DNA of 64,000 nt. Source: Bacteroidaceae bacterium. Its GTDB lineage: Bacteria; Bacteroidota; Bacteroidia; Bacteroidales; Bacteroidaceae. This document shows positions 57,557 to 64,000 of this stretch, piece after piece (within the stretch, counting starts at the first letter, position 1; the number at the start of each line of letters is the position of its first letter). The stretch is from contig JAFXXQ010000008.1 of the NCBI GenBank assembly GCA_017542145.1, positions 51,579 through 115,578 on the forward strand, given 5' to 3'. Position numbers and translations under genes: made by a program. The notes beneath the pieces were generated by a model. That model was not told the origin of the DNA. It did no database searches and saw only the letters and a program-made list of their open reading frames with translations.

Positions 57557-59047
57557 ATGAAAAAGATTGAAAAGAGCTGTTTCTTTGCCGTTGACCTGGG
57601 CGCTACGAGCGGAAGAACCATCGTAGGCACGCTGGACGACAGCGGTCTAGCGCTACGCGAAATAACCCGTTTCCAGAACCCCATCATCCACTTGCGCGGA
57701 CATTGCTACTGGGACATCTACGCCCTCTACCGCGAAATCATCGAAGGGCTGACGGCCGTCGCCCATGAGGGCATCGACATCCGCAGCATCGGCATCGACA
57801 CCTGGGGCGTCGATTTCGCCCTCGTCGGCAGCGACGGCGACCTGCTGCGCAATCCCTACAGCTATCGCGACCCCCACACCGAGGGAGCGATGGACGACTT
57901 CTTCAGGGCCGTCCCCCGCGAACGGGTGTATGAGCTCACAGGCATCCAGTTCATGAACTTCAATTCGCTCTTCCAGCTCTACCAGCTGCATCGGACGGGA
58001 AACAGCGCCCTCAACGCAGCGGACAAAATACTCTTCATGCCCGATGCGTTGAGCTATCTGCTGACGGGCGTCGCCGTTACGGAACGCACCATCGCCTCCA
58101 CCTCGCAGATGCTCAATCCGCGCACAGGGCGGTTGGAGCGGGAGCTGATGGACGTCTGCGGCATCAGCGAAAGCCAGTTCGGACCCCTTGTGCAGCCGGG
58201 CACCGTCGTCGGCACGCTCACGCCCGAGGTGCAGCGGCTGACGGGACTGGGCGCCGTACCTGTCGTGGCCGTGGCAGGGCACGATACCGCCAGCGCCGTG
58301 GCTGCCGTACCGGCCCACAGCGAACGGTTCGCCTACCTCAGCTCCGGCACATGGAGTCTGATGGGCATAGAGACTCCCCAGCCTATTATAAATAAGGAGA
58401 GCTACGAACGCAACTTCACCAACGAAGGCGGCGTGGAGGGCACCACGCGTTTCCTGAAAAACATCTGCGGCATGTGGCTGCTGGAGCGCAGCCGTGCCGA
58501 GTGGAAGGCCGAGGGCAAACCCTATAGCTACGACTACATCTACGCCCACATCCCCCACGTCCCCGCCTTCCGCAGCCTCATCCATCCCGACGCACCCTGC
58601 TTCGCCAACCCCGAGAGCATGGTCGGCGCCATACAGGACTACTGCCGCCGTACCGCCCAGCCCGTGCCCGAGACGACGGAGGAGGTATGCCGCTGCATCT
58701 TCGACAGCCTCGCCCTGCGCTACAAGCAGGTATTCGGCTATCTGAAGGAGATGGCGCCTTTCCCCCTCGAGACGCTTCACATCATCGGCGGAGGCACGCA
58801 GAACGTGCTGCTCAACCAGCTGACAGCCAACGCCACGGGCATCACCGTCGTCACAGGCCCCATCGAATGTACCGCCATCGGCAACATCATGCTGCAGGCC
58901 AAGGCCGCCGGCTTAGTGAGCGACATCCATTCCATGCGCGCTCTCATCGCCGACAGCATCGAAACCAAGACCTACACCCCGCAGGACGCCGCCCTCTGGG
59001 ACGAGGCGTTCAAGCGCTACCTCGGCGTATGCAAGGAGAAAGAATAG
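57557..59047 (+). CDS. rhaB: Rhamnulokinase
   Basis: 496 residues, FGGY kinase. Phosphorylates L-rhamnulose to L-rhamnulose 1-phosphate. Motifs: FFAVDLGATSGRTIVGTLD (phosphate site), IRSIGIDTWGVDFALVGSDG, NPYSYRDPHTEGAMDDFF, VAVAGHDTASAVAAVP, YLSSGTWSLMGIE, LHIIGGGTQNVLLNQLTANA. Cytoplasmic. 48 nt before rhaA under a common promoter. Confidence 0.95.
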   Translation: MKKIEKSCFFAVDLGATSGRTIVGTLDDSGLALREITRFQNPIIHLRGHCYWDIYALYREIIEGLTAVAHEGIDIRSIGIDTWGVDFALVGSDGDLLRNPYSYRDPHTEGAMDDFFRAVPRERVYELTGIQFMNFNSLFQLYQLHRTGNSALNAADKILFMPDALSYLLTGVAVTERTIASTSQMLNPRTGRLERELMDVCGISESQFGPLVQPGTVVGTLTPEVQRLTGLGAVPVVAVAGHDTASAVAAVPAHSERFAYLSSGTWSLMGIETPQPIINKESYERNFTNEGGVEGTTRFLKNICGMWLLERSRAEWKAEGKPYSYDYIYAHIPHVPAFRSLIHPDAPCFANPESMVGAIQDYCRRTAQPVPETTEEVCRCIFDSLALRYKQVFGYLKEMAPFPLETLHIIGGGTQNVLLNQLTANATGITVVTGPIECTAIGNIMLQAKAAGLVSDIHSMRALIADSIETKTYTPQDAALWDEAFKRYLGVCKEKE

Positions 59048-59095
59048 TCGGGCGAGTCAACACGTCAAAGTATAAACTATAATATAGAAACCATC

Positions 59096-60349
59096 ATGAA
59101 AGAACAACTTGTACGTAAAGCCTACGAAGTAGCCCGCGAGCGATATGCCGAAATGGGCATCGACACCGAAGCCGTCCTCCGCCAGATGCAGGACTTCCAC
59201 CTCAGCATGCACTGCTGGCAAGCCGACGACGTGGCCGGCTTCGAAGTGCAGGCCGGCGCCCTCAGCGGTGGCATACAGTCCACCGGCAACTACCCCGGCA
59301 AGGCACGCAACATCGACGAGCTCCGCGCCGACATCCTCAAGGCCAAGAGCCTCATCCCCGGCACCCACCGCTTGAACCTCCACGAAATCTACGGCGACTT
59401 CCGCGGCAAGGTCGTGGATCGCGACGAGGTGACACCCGAGTACTTCCGGAGCTGGATGGAATGGGGCAAGGAGCACGACACAAAGCTCGACTTCAACAGC
59501 ACCTCCTTCTCGCACCCCAAGAGCGGCAACCTCAGCCTCGCCAACCCCGACAAGGGCATCCGCGACTTCTGGATTGAGCACACCCGCCGCTGCCGCGACA
59601 TCGCCGACGAGATGGGACGTGCCCAGGGTGACCCCTGCATCATGAACCTCTGGGTACACGACGGCTGCAAGGACGTCAGCGTCAACCACTACCTCTACCG
59701 CGAGCTCCTCAAGGACTCGCTCGACCAGATTTTCGCCGAGAAGAAGGCCTGCATGAAGGACTGCATCGAAGGCAAGGTATTCGGCATCGGGCTCGAGAGC
59801 TTCACCGTGGGCAGCCACGACTTCTACACCGCCTATGCCGCCCGCAACGGTAAGATTCCCACCATCGACACCGGCCACTACCACCCCACGGAGTCTCCTG
59901 CCGACAAAGTCAGCGCCCTGCTGCAGTTCGTGCCCGAACTGATGCTTCACGTCAGCCGTCCCATCCGCTGGGACAGCGACCACGTGACCCTCATGGACGA
60001 CCCCACCCTCGACCTCTTCAGCGAGATTGTCCGCGCCGGAGCCCTCGACCGCGTCCACTACGGCCTCGACTATTTCGACGGCGCAATCAACCGCATCGGT
60101 GCCTACGTCATCGGCAGCCGCGCTGCCCAGAAGTGCATGGTGCGCGCCATGCTTGAGCCCACAAGCCGCATCAGCCAGCTGGAGATTGCCGGCAAGGGAT
60201 ACCAGGTGCTCGCCCTGCTGGAGGAGTGCAAGGCGCTGCCGTGGAACGCCGTCTACGACGAGTTCTGCGTCCGCAACAACGTCCCCGTCGGTGAGGACTT
60301 CATCCCCGAGATTGAGAAATACGAAGCAGAAGTAACCTCCAAACGATAA
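59096..60349 (+). CDS. rhaA: L-rhamnose isomerase
   Basis: 417 residues, full length. Interconverts L-rhamnose and L-rhamnulose; a TIM-barrel metalloenzyme. Recognised by MHCWQADDVAGFEV, GIQSTGNYPGKARN, GTHRLNLHEIYGDF, KLDFNSTSFSHPKSGNLSLA, WVHDGCKDVSVNHYLYRELL, IDTGHYHPTESPADKVSALL, and HVSRPIRWDSDHVTLMDDPT, which carries metal ligands of the family. Second gene of the rhaB-rhaA-porter unit. Confidence 0.96.
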   Translation: MKEQLVRKAYEVARERYAEMGIDTEAVLRQMQDFHLSMHCWQADDVAGFEVQAGALSGGIQSTGNYPGKARNIDELRADILKAKSLIPGTHRLNLHEIYGDFRGKVVDRDEVTPEYFRSWMEWGKEHDTKLDFNSTSFSHPKSGNLSLANPDKGIRDFWIEHTRRCRDIADEMGRAQGDPCIMNLWVHDGCKDVSVNHYLYRELLKDSLDQIFAEKKACMKDCIEGKVFGIGLESFTVGSHDFYTAYAARNGKIPTIDTGHYHPTESPADKVSALLQFVPELMLHVSRPIRWDSDHVTLMDDPTLDLFSEIVRAGALDRVHYGLDYFDGAINRIGAYVIGSRAAQKCMVRAMLEPTSRISQLEIAGKGYQVLALLEECKALPWNAVYDEFCVRNNVPVGEDFIPEIEKYEAEVTSKR

Positions 60350-60355
60350 CACCCC

Positions 60356-61699
60356 ATGGCAAAAAGCAAAAGTCTGAAGAGCACGATAGCGGTTTCACTC
60401 ACCAACTATCTCGATGCCGGTGCCATCGTGGCCGGCGCAAGCGGCCTGACGCTATGGCAGAAATACTTGGGGCTGAGCGAGGTACACCTCGGCTGGCTCA
60501 ACTTCATCAGCGCCAACTGCCTGGGTGCCGCCCTCGGCGCCATCATCGGCGGCTTCCTCGCCGACAAGTATGGCCGAAAGTTCATCTACACCTACAACCT
60601 CATCGTCTATATGGTGGGCGTGCTGCTTATCATGTGCTCCGTCAACTTCCCCATGCTGCTGGGCGGCTTCCTCATCACCGGCATCTCCGTCGGCATCGGC
60701 GTGCCCGCCTCGTGGACGTATATCTCCGAGAGCTCCGAGGTCAACAACCGTGGCCGGAATATCTGCATCTCGCAGATGTCGTGGGGCTGCGGACCGATGA
60801 TTATCCTGCTCCTCGGCATGCTCTTCGCCCCCGGTGGCTATCTCTTCAGCTGGGTCGAGGGCATAGGCCATGCCATCGGAGGTACTGCGCTGAGCGGCGA
60901 CGCCCTTAACGTCTTCAGCTCGCGAGTCGTCTTCTTCTCACTCTTCGTAGTGGCGTTCATCGCATGGACCATGCAGCGCCGGCTCGAGGAGAGCAGGGAA
61001 TGGACAGCAAGCCGCGAGGCTGCCAAGGCGAAGGGCGAGGACACGGGGCTCCTGCACGCCTTCAAGGTGTTGTTCTCCAACAAGAAAGCCATCAGGACCG
61101 TCTGTTTCCTCGTGGCCATCTACCTCACGTGGAACCTCGTAGCCAGCGTGATGGGATTCTTCCAGCCGCACATTTACGAGACGGCGGGCGGCCTGACAAA
61201 CGAGTATGCCAACATGCTCTCGTGCGTGGGCTGGGTCATTGTCGTCGCCGTCACCTTCTGCATATCCTTCATCATCGACAAGGTATCGCACAAGTTGCTG
61301 TATGTGCTGGGTCTGCTGGCTGCGCTTGCCACATGGGTAGTCGTCATCGCAGGCATCAACGGTATGGGCAGCCTCTGGGCATTCTCCATCCTCTGGGGCA
61401 TCAACGGCGGTATCTCGGTACAGATTTTCTATGCCCTGTGGGGCTCGGAGCTGTTCCCCGCCAAGTTCCGCGCCGGAGCTCAGGGACTGATGTTCTTCAT
61501 CGTCCGCGGCCTCTCGGCCGTATGGGGGCTCATGTTCACCCTCATTTATGGCGAACAGGGCGAAGGGTTCACCGTGGCTGCATGGTGTATGATTGCCCTG
61601 CTGCTGATATCCCTCGTCGTCGGCGTCATCGGCTGTCCCAACACCCGCGGCAAGTCCCTCAACCAAATCACCCGCGAACGCTACGGCGAGGACTACTAA
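60356..61699 (+). CDS. MFS sugar porter, probably for L-rhamnose
   Basis: 447 residues, twelve spans. Sugar-porter signatures: GFLADKYGRKFIYTYNLIVY (loop 2-3) and VPASWTYISESSEVNNRGRN (PESPR/PETK-like region), then WGINGGISVQIFYALWGSEL. 6 nt after rhaA, so L-rhamnose is the natural guess. Rhamnose operons in better-known species use RhaT, which belongs to a different family; here an MFS protein seems to replace it. Inner membrane, likely cation-coupled. Confidence 0.85.
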   Translation: MAKSKSLKSTIAVSLTNYLDAGAIVAGASGLTLWQKYLGLSEVHLGWLNFISANCLGAALGAIIGGFLADKYGRKFIYTYNLIVYMVGVLLIMCSVNFPMLLGGFLITGISVGIGVPASWTYISESSEVNNRGRNICISQMSWGCGPMIILLLGMLFAPGGYLFSWVEGIGHAIGGTALSGDALNVFSSRVVFFSLFVVAFIAWTMQRRLEESREWTASREAAKAKGEDTGLLHAFKVLFSNKKAIRTVCFLVAIYLTWNLVASVMGFFQPHIYETAGGLTNEYANMLSCVGWVIVVAVTFCISFIIDKVSHKLLYVLGLLAALATWVVVIAGINGMGSLWAFSILWGINGGISVQIFYALWGSELFPAKFRAGAQGLMFFIVRGLSAVWGLMFTLIYGEQGEGFTVAAWCMIALLLISLVVGVIGCPNTRGKSLNQITRERYGEDY

Positions 61700-61705
61700 C
61701 GCCCC

Positions 61706-62686
61706 ATGCGCTACCTTCGCAACGCGTGCACGAATGCGCACTATAACATGGCGTTCGACCAGTTCTGTCTGGAGGAGCTGGGAGTGGATGAGCCAGTGTT
61801 TTACCTATGGCAGAATGCCCCTGCGGTCATCATCGGGCTTAATCAGAATGCTTATGCCGAGGTGAATCTGCCCTATTTGCAAGAACACGGCATTCTCTTG
61901 GCACGGAGGGTGACGGGGGGCGGAGCCGTCTATCACGACTTGGGTAATCTGAATTACACCATCGTGGGGCGCTCGTCCGACTTGGAACGCGACTATCCGG
62001 GCTATCTCACCTACGTCATCGAGGCCCTGCGTAGCCTCGGCGTACCGGCGGAACTGAGTGGACGCAACGATATCCTCGTCGAGGGGCGCAAGGTGTCGGG
62101 CTATGCCAAGCGGGTGTGGAAAGACCGTCTGATGGTGCACGGCACGCTGATGTACGATGTGGACCTCACGATGCTTGCCTCCGTTCTTGCCGTCAGCGAC
62201 AGCAAACTGGAGGCGCACGGCATAGCCTCCGTCCGCAGTCGCGTGGCGAACCTGAAGGACTATCTGCCCGATATAGCTTCCGTCCGCGTTTTGCAGGATG
62301 CCCTTGAGGATATTCTTTCGCGGCATCATGAGGATAAGGAGTTCGTGCTGTCGGAAGTGCAGCTTGCCCGCGTGGAGGAGATTGCACGAGACCGTTTTGC
62401 TACATGGGAGTGGAACATGGGCCGCAGCCCGCTGGCTACGTTCGTCCGCAAGCGGAAGTTCCGCTGTGGCACCATCGAAGCCCATTTCTCGGTGGAGAAG
62501 GGGATGCTTACCGCCCTCACCTTCGGCGGGGATTTCTTGGGCAATCGCCCTGCAGACATCCTTGCCGCCGCCCTCGTCGGCTGCCGCTACGAAAGTAATG
62601 CTATTCTTACACTCCTCAGCACGCTTAACATCGCCGATTACTTCGACCAACTGACGCCCGCCGAGCTGCTTTCGTTGCTAGTTTGA
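61706..62686 (+). CDS. lplA: Lipoate-protein ligase A
   Basis: 326 residues. Attaches lipoate to dehydrogenase subunits. Motifs: FYLWQNAPAVIIGLNQNAYA, RRVTGGGAVYHDLGNLNYTI (lipoyl-AMP site), GRNDILVEGRKVSGYAKRVW, HGTLMYDVDLTMLASVLAVS and a C-terminal accessory domain (~240-326). 6 nt after the MFS gene, so it may be transcribed with the rha genes although functionally unrelated. Confidence 0.93.
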   Translation: MRYLRNACTNAHYNMAFDQFCLEELGVDEPVFYLWQNAPAVIIGLNQNAYAEVNLPYLQEHGILLARRVTGGGAVYHDLGNLNYTIVGRSSDLERDYPGYLTYVIEALRSLGVPAELSGRNDILVEGRKVSGYAKRVWKDRLMVHGTLMYDVDLTMLASVLAVSDSKLEAHGIASVRSRVANLKDYLPDIASVRVLQDALEDILSRHHEDKEFVLSEVQLARVEEIARDRFATWEWNMGRSPLATFVRKRKFRCGTIEAHFSVEKGMLTALTFGGDFLGNRPADILAAALVGCRYESNAILTLLSTLNIADYFDQLTPAELLSLLV

Positions 62687-62700
62687 AATAGAGAAATCTT

Positions 62701-62746
62701 TTTAACGTTTAACGTCTAACGACAATTATCAATTATCCATTATCTG
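62701..62746. repeat. Short-word tract before the nitroreductase gene
   Basis: TTTAACGTTTAACGTCTAAC followed by AATTATCAATTATCCATTAT: two kinds of ~7-8-nt tandem words back to back, filling the gap between lplA and the nitroreductase start. Same style as tracts at 27300, 30193, 32019 and 39868-39917. Confidence 0.5.
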
Positions 62747-62748
62747 AA

Positions 62749-63402
62749 ATGGCAGACAATTATTTGGAGAAACGGTATGAAGAAGTGTTCGGCTCGGGAG
62801 CTGGACGGAAAACCGTTGTCCGGCGTGTGGGAGAGCCCCTCGACCGCCTGCTGCTGAAGAACCGCAGCCATAGAGCCTACGACCCCTCTGTCTTGGTTAC
62901 CCGCGAGCAGCTGCTCCGCATCATCGGCGTCAACACCAAGCTGCCCTCGGCCCGCAACCAGCAGGTGCTGCGCTTCCGTCCGGTTACGGAAGACTCGGAG
63001 GTGGAAGCCGTGCTGCAGCATATTCGTCTGGGCGCAGCCCTGCCCGAGCTGCACTTGCCGCCTGAGGGACAGGAGCCGCGTGCGTTCATCGTCGTCTGCT
63101 CTGTCGTTCCCGAAGGCCGCTATGTGGACATCGACCTCGGCATCAGCATCCAGAGCATGTTGCTGAAAGCGGTTGAGATGGGGCTGAACGGCATCTGCAT
63201 CTGTGCCTTCAACCCTGCCGCGATAACAGAAGCTCTGCACCTTGCCCACGCTCCCCTTGCCATCGTGGCCATAGGACGCGGAGCCGAGCGCATTCGTCTC
63301 GTGCCCATCCACGAAGGCGACCCGCAGAACTACTACCGCACCCCCGACGGCACGCATTGTGTTCCAAAGCTGCAAACGGAAGACCTCGTCATCGGGGAAT
63401 AA
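62749..63402 (+). CDS. Nitroreductase family protein
   Basis: 217 residues. FMN-dependent oxidoreductase fold: a cofactor-binding NRSHRAYDPSVLVTREQLLR near residue 43, GVNTKLPSARNQQVLRFRPV (~63-82), and SIQSMLLKAVEMGLNGICIC with IVAIGRGAERIRLVP. Probably reduces quinones, nitro compounds or another electron acceptor; the physiological substrate is unknown. Its start follows a short-word tract and it is closed by a strong terminator. Confidence 0.9.
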   Translation: MADNYLEKRYEEVFGSGAGRKTVVRRVGEPLDRLLLKNRSHRAYDPSVLVTREQLLRIIGVNTKLPSARNQQVLRFRPVTEDSEVEAVLQHIRLGAALPELHLPPEGQEPRAFIVVCSVVPEGRYVDIDLGISIQSMLLKAVEMGLNGICICAFNPAAITEALHLAHAPLAIVAIGRGAERIRLVPIHEGDPQNYYRTPDGTHCVPKLQTEDLVIGE

Positions 63403-63419
63403 TTACAAATATCAATTAA

Positions 63420-63448
63420 AAAGGATTGAGCCGGGGGCTCAATCCTTT
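63420..63448. terminator. Bidirectional terminator overlapping the M15 peptidase stop
   Basis: A perfect 13-bp stem AAAGGATTGAGCC / GGCTCAATCCTTT with loop GGG, flanked by AAAA upstream and TCT downstream. It ends the nitroreductase transcript; its right arm contains the minus-strand M15 gene's stop (63439-63441). Confidence 0.85.
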
Positions 63449-63870
63449 CTGTATCCTTGTCCGTAGCTGTTCCACTTCAGCATCTGGCGGCGGTTCGTGC
63501 TGCCTTCGGGACGGATGCCCACGTGGAAGAACGTGGGGTAGATGATGAGCTGGTCGAAGGGCGGGGCGTCGTCACGGCCGAACCACGCCACCACGCGCTC
63601 CCTGTCCTCGTCGTGCAGCGGGCGGAAGTCGGCAGCCAGGCCCAGCAGGTGCTGGCTCGTGGGACTGCCCCCCACGTCGCGGTTCAGGTCCGCGCAGCGG
63701 TAGCCGCTGGTGATGATGACGGGCCCTCCGAGCGCCTCCCTCAGCGGGTCGAGGACGGTATCGACGAGCAGCCCGATGTTCCGCCTCGCCTCGTGCGGCG
63801 CCTCGTTGTCGTACCCCTTCAGCGCAGCCGTCACGCTCCGCTCAAACTCAGGAATGGTAAAGTATTTCAT
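63439..63870 (-). CDS. Peptidase M15A (D-Ala-D-Ala carboxypeptidase-like, endolysin-type)
   Basis: 143 residues from ATG 63870 (KYFTIPEFERS start of the family; an upstream ATG at 63891 lies in a repeat-like region). Zinc site from SGYRCADLNRDVGGSPTSQHLLGLAADF (first His/Asp) and FFHVGIR (final His). No signal peptide, as for many phage-derived M15A lysins that cut peptidoglycan cross-links. No other phage genes are in the window. The gene may be a domesticated remnant, or start a region beyond the window edge. Confidence 0.85.
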   Translation of the reverse strand: MKYFTIPEFERSVTAALKGYDNEAPHEARRNIGLLVDTVLDPLREALGGPVIITSGYRCADLNRDVGGSPTSQHLLGLAADFRPLHDEDRERVVAWFGRDDAPPFDQLIIYPTFFHVGIRPEGSTNRRQMLKWNSYGQGYRKD

Positions 63871-63891
63871 ATTCAGAAGACCCACCCCCAA

Positions 63892-63911
63892 CCCCTCCCG
63901 TGAGGGAGGGG
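63892..63911. repeat. GC-rich hairpin repeat
   Basis: A perfect 8-bp stem CCCCTCCC / GGGAGGGG with loop GTGA, preceded by ACCCACCCCCA. This word resembles a dispersed intergenic repeat common in many Bacteroidota genomes. The remaining bases to the window edge (63912-64000) hold no gene; they end in GGCCTTCGGCC-type words similar to array D. Confidence 0.5.
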
Positions 63912-64000
63912 AGCGGGTGAACGAATTATTTTGTTTAATTTTGTTTTTTATTTTGTAAAATTTGGCCTTCGGCCTTCCTCCTTCGCACCTCGGCCATTCA

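Noticed and set aside
59057..60352. 431-residue minus-strand frame opposite rhaA
   Set aside because: Antisense shadow of rhaA, which matches its family over the full length.
63439..63870. Prophage at the right edge
   Set aside because: The M15A peptidase is lysin-like, but no other phage gene is in the window; a single such gene is not enough.

Overview
The window looks like chromosome from a Bacteroidales bacterium, most likely Prevotellaceae. The evidence is Bacteroidota-type promoters (-7 TAnnTTTG with TTTG/TTGG about 19-20 nt upstream), many short-signal lipoproteins, T9SS-like C-terminal tails, OstA-like and SurA/PpiC envelope genes, an ExbB/ExbD operon with an AsnC regulator, and a rhamnose/pectin degradation set. 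No phage, IS transposase, rRNA or CRISPR was seen. There is one tRNA gene.

Layout. 0.3-8 kb: envelope biogenesis operon (PpiC-type protease/foldase, lipoprotein foldase, SurA, OstA-like LPS-transport protein, small membrane protein) ending in mutL. 8-15 kb: abundant-looking surface proteins (coiled-coil lipoprotein, OmpA, secreted MBG-type protein) and an opposing outer-membrane protein. 15-19.6 kb: rRNA m5C methyltransferase, DUF6249-like membrane protein, ECF sigma factor with membrane partner, thyA-folA. 20-22 kb: AT-richer pair, a lipoprotein and an M64-type metallopeptidase. 22-25 kb: exbB/exbD/exbD/asnC operon and tRNA-Ser. 25.5-30.2 kb: sppA, lpxK, purine nucleoside phosphorylase, thiL. 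30-36 kb: secreted GH5, a three-gene radical SAM/lipoprotein operon, and a GH20. 36.5-48.7 kb: one long minus-strand run (GH2, CE12 esterase, GH106 rhamnosidase, ABC exporter, tricorn-like S41 protease). 48.7-57.2 kb: DUF2461 protein, a GH28-like/alginate-lyase-like fusion, MATE, alkaline phosphatase, argC (active-site Cys missing), argR, OMP. 57.5-63.9 kb: rhaB, rhaA, MFS porter, lipoate ligase, nitroreductase, M15 peptidase.

Taken together, GH2, CE12, GH106 and GH28/lyase can plausibly attack rhamnogalacturonan outside the cytoplasm, while RhaA/RhaB and the MFS porter take up and process the released L-rhamnose. No SusC/SusD pair and no rhamnulose-1-phosphate aldolase are in the window.

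The least explained material is intergenic. (1) Five tandem arrays of exactly 21- or 22-nt units (at 1, 13802, 19713, 36002 and 52009) have locus-specific, often self-complementary cores, and two distant arrays share exact 13- and 11-mers. (2) Four roughly 75-112-bp inverted-repeat elements (1724, 17315, 44351, 53407) have related inner cores, all oriented toward the next co-directional gene and touching or closely preceding its start; in two cases the element itself encodes the start codon and signal peptide. (3) A 260-bp element at 36210-36469 has about 60-bp arms built of GGATACA repeats. (4) Short TTAACTC-type tracts lie between genes. These are the best candidates for something undescribed. 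All calls come from reading the sequence; no database search was run.
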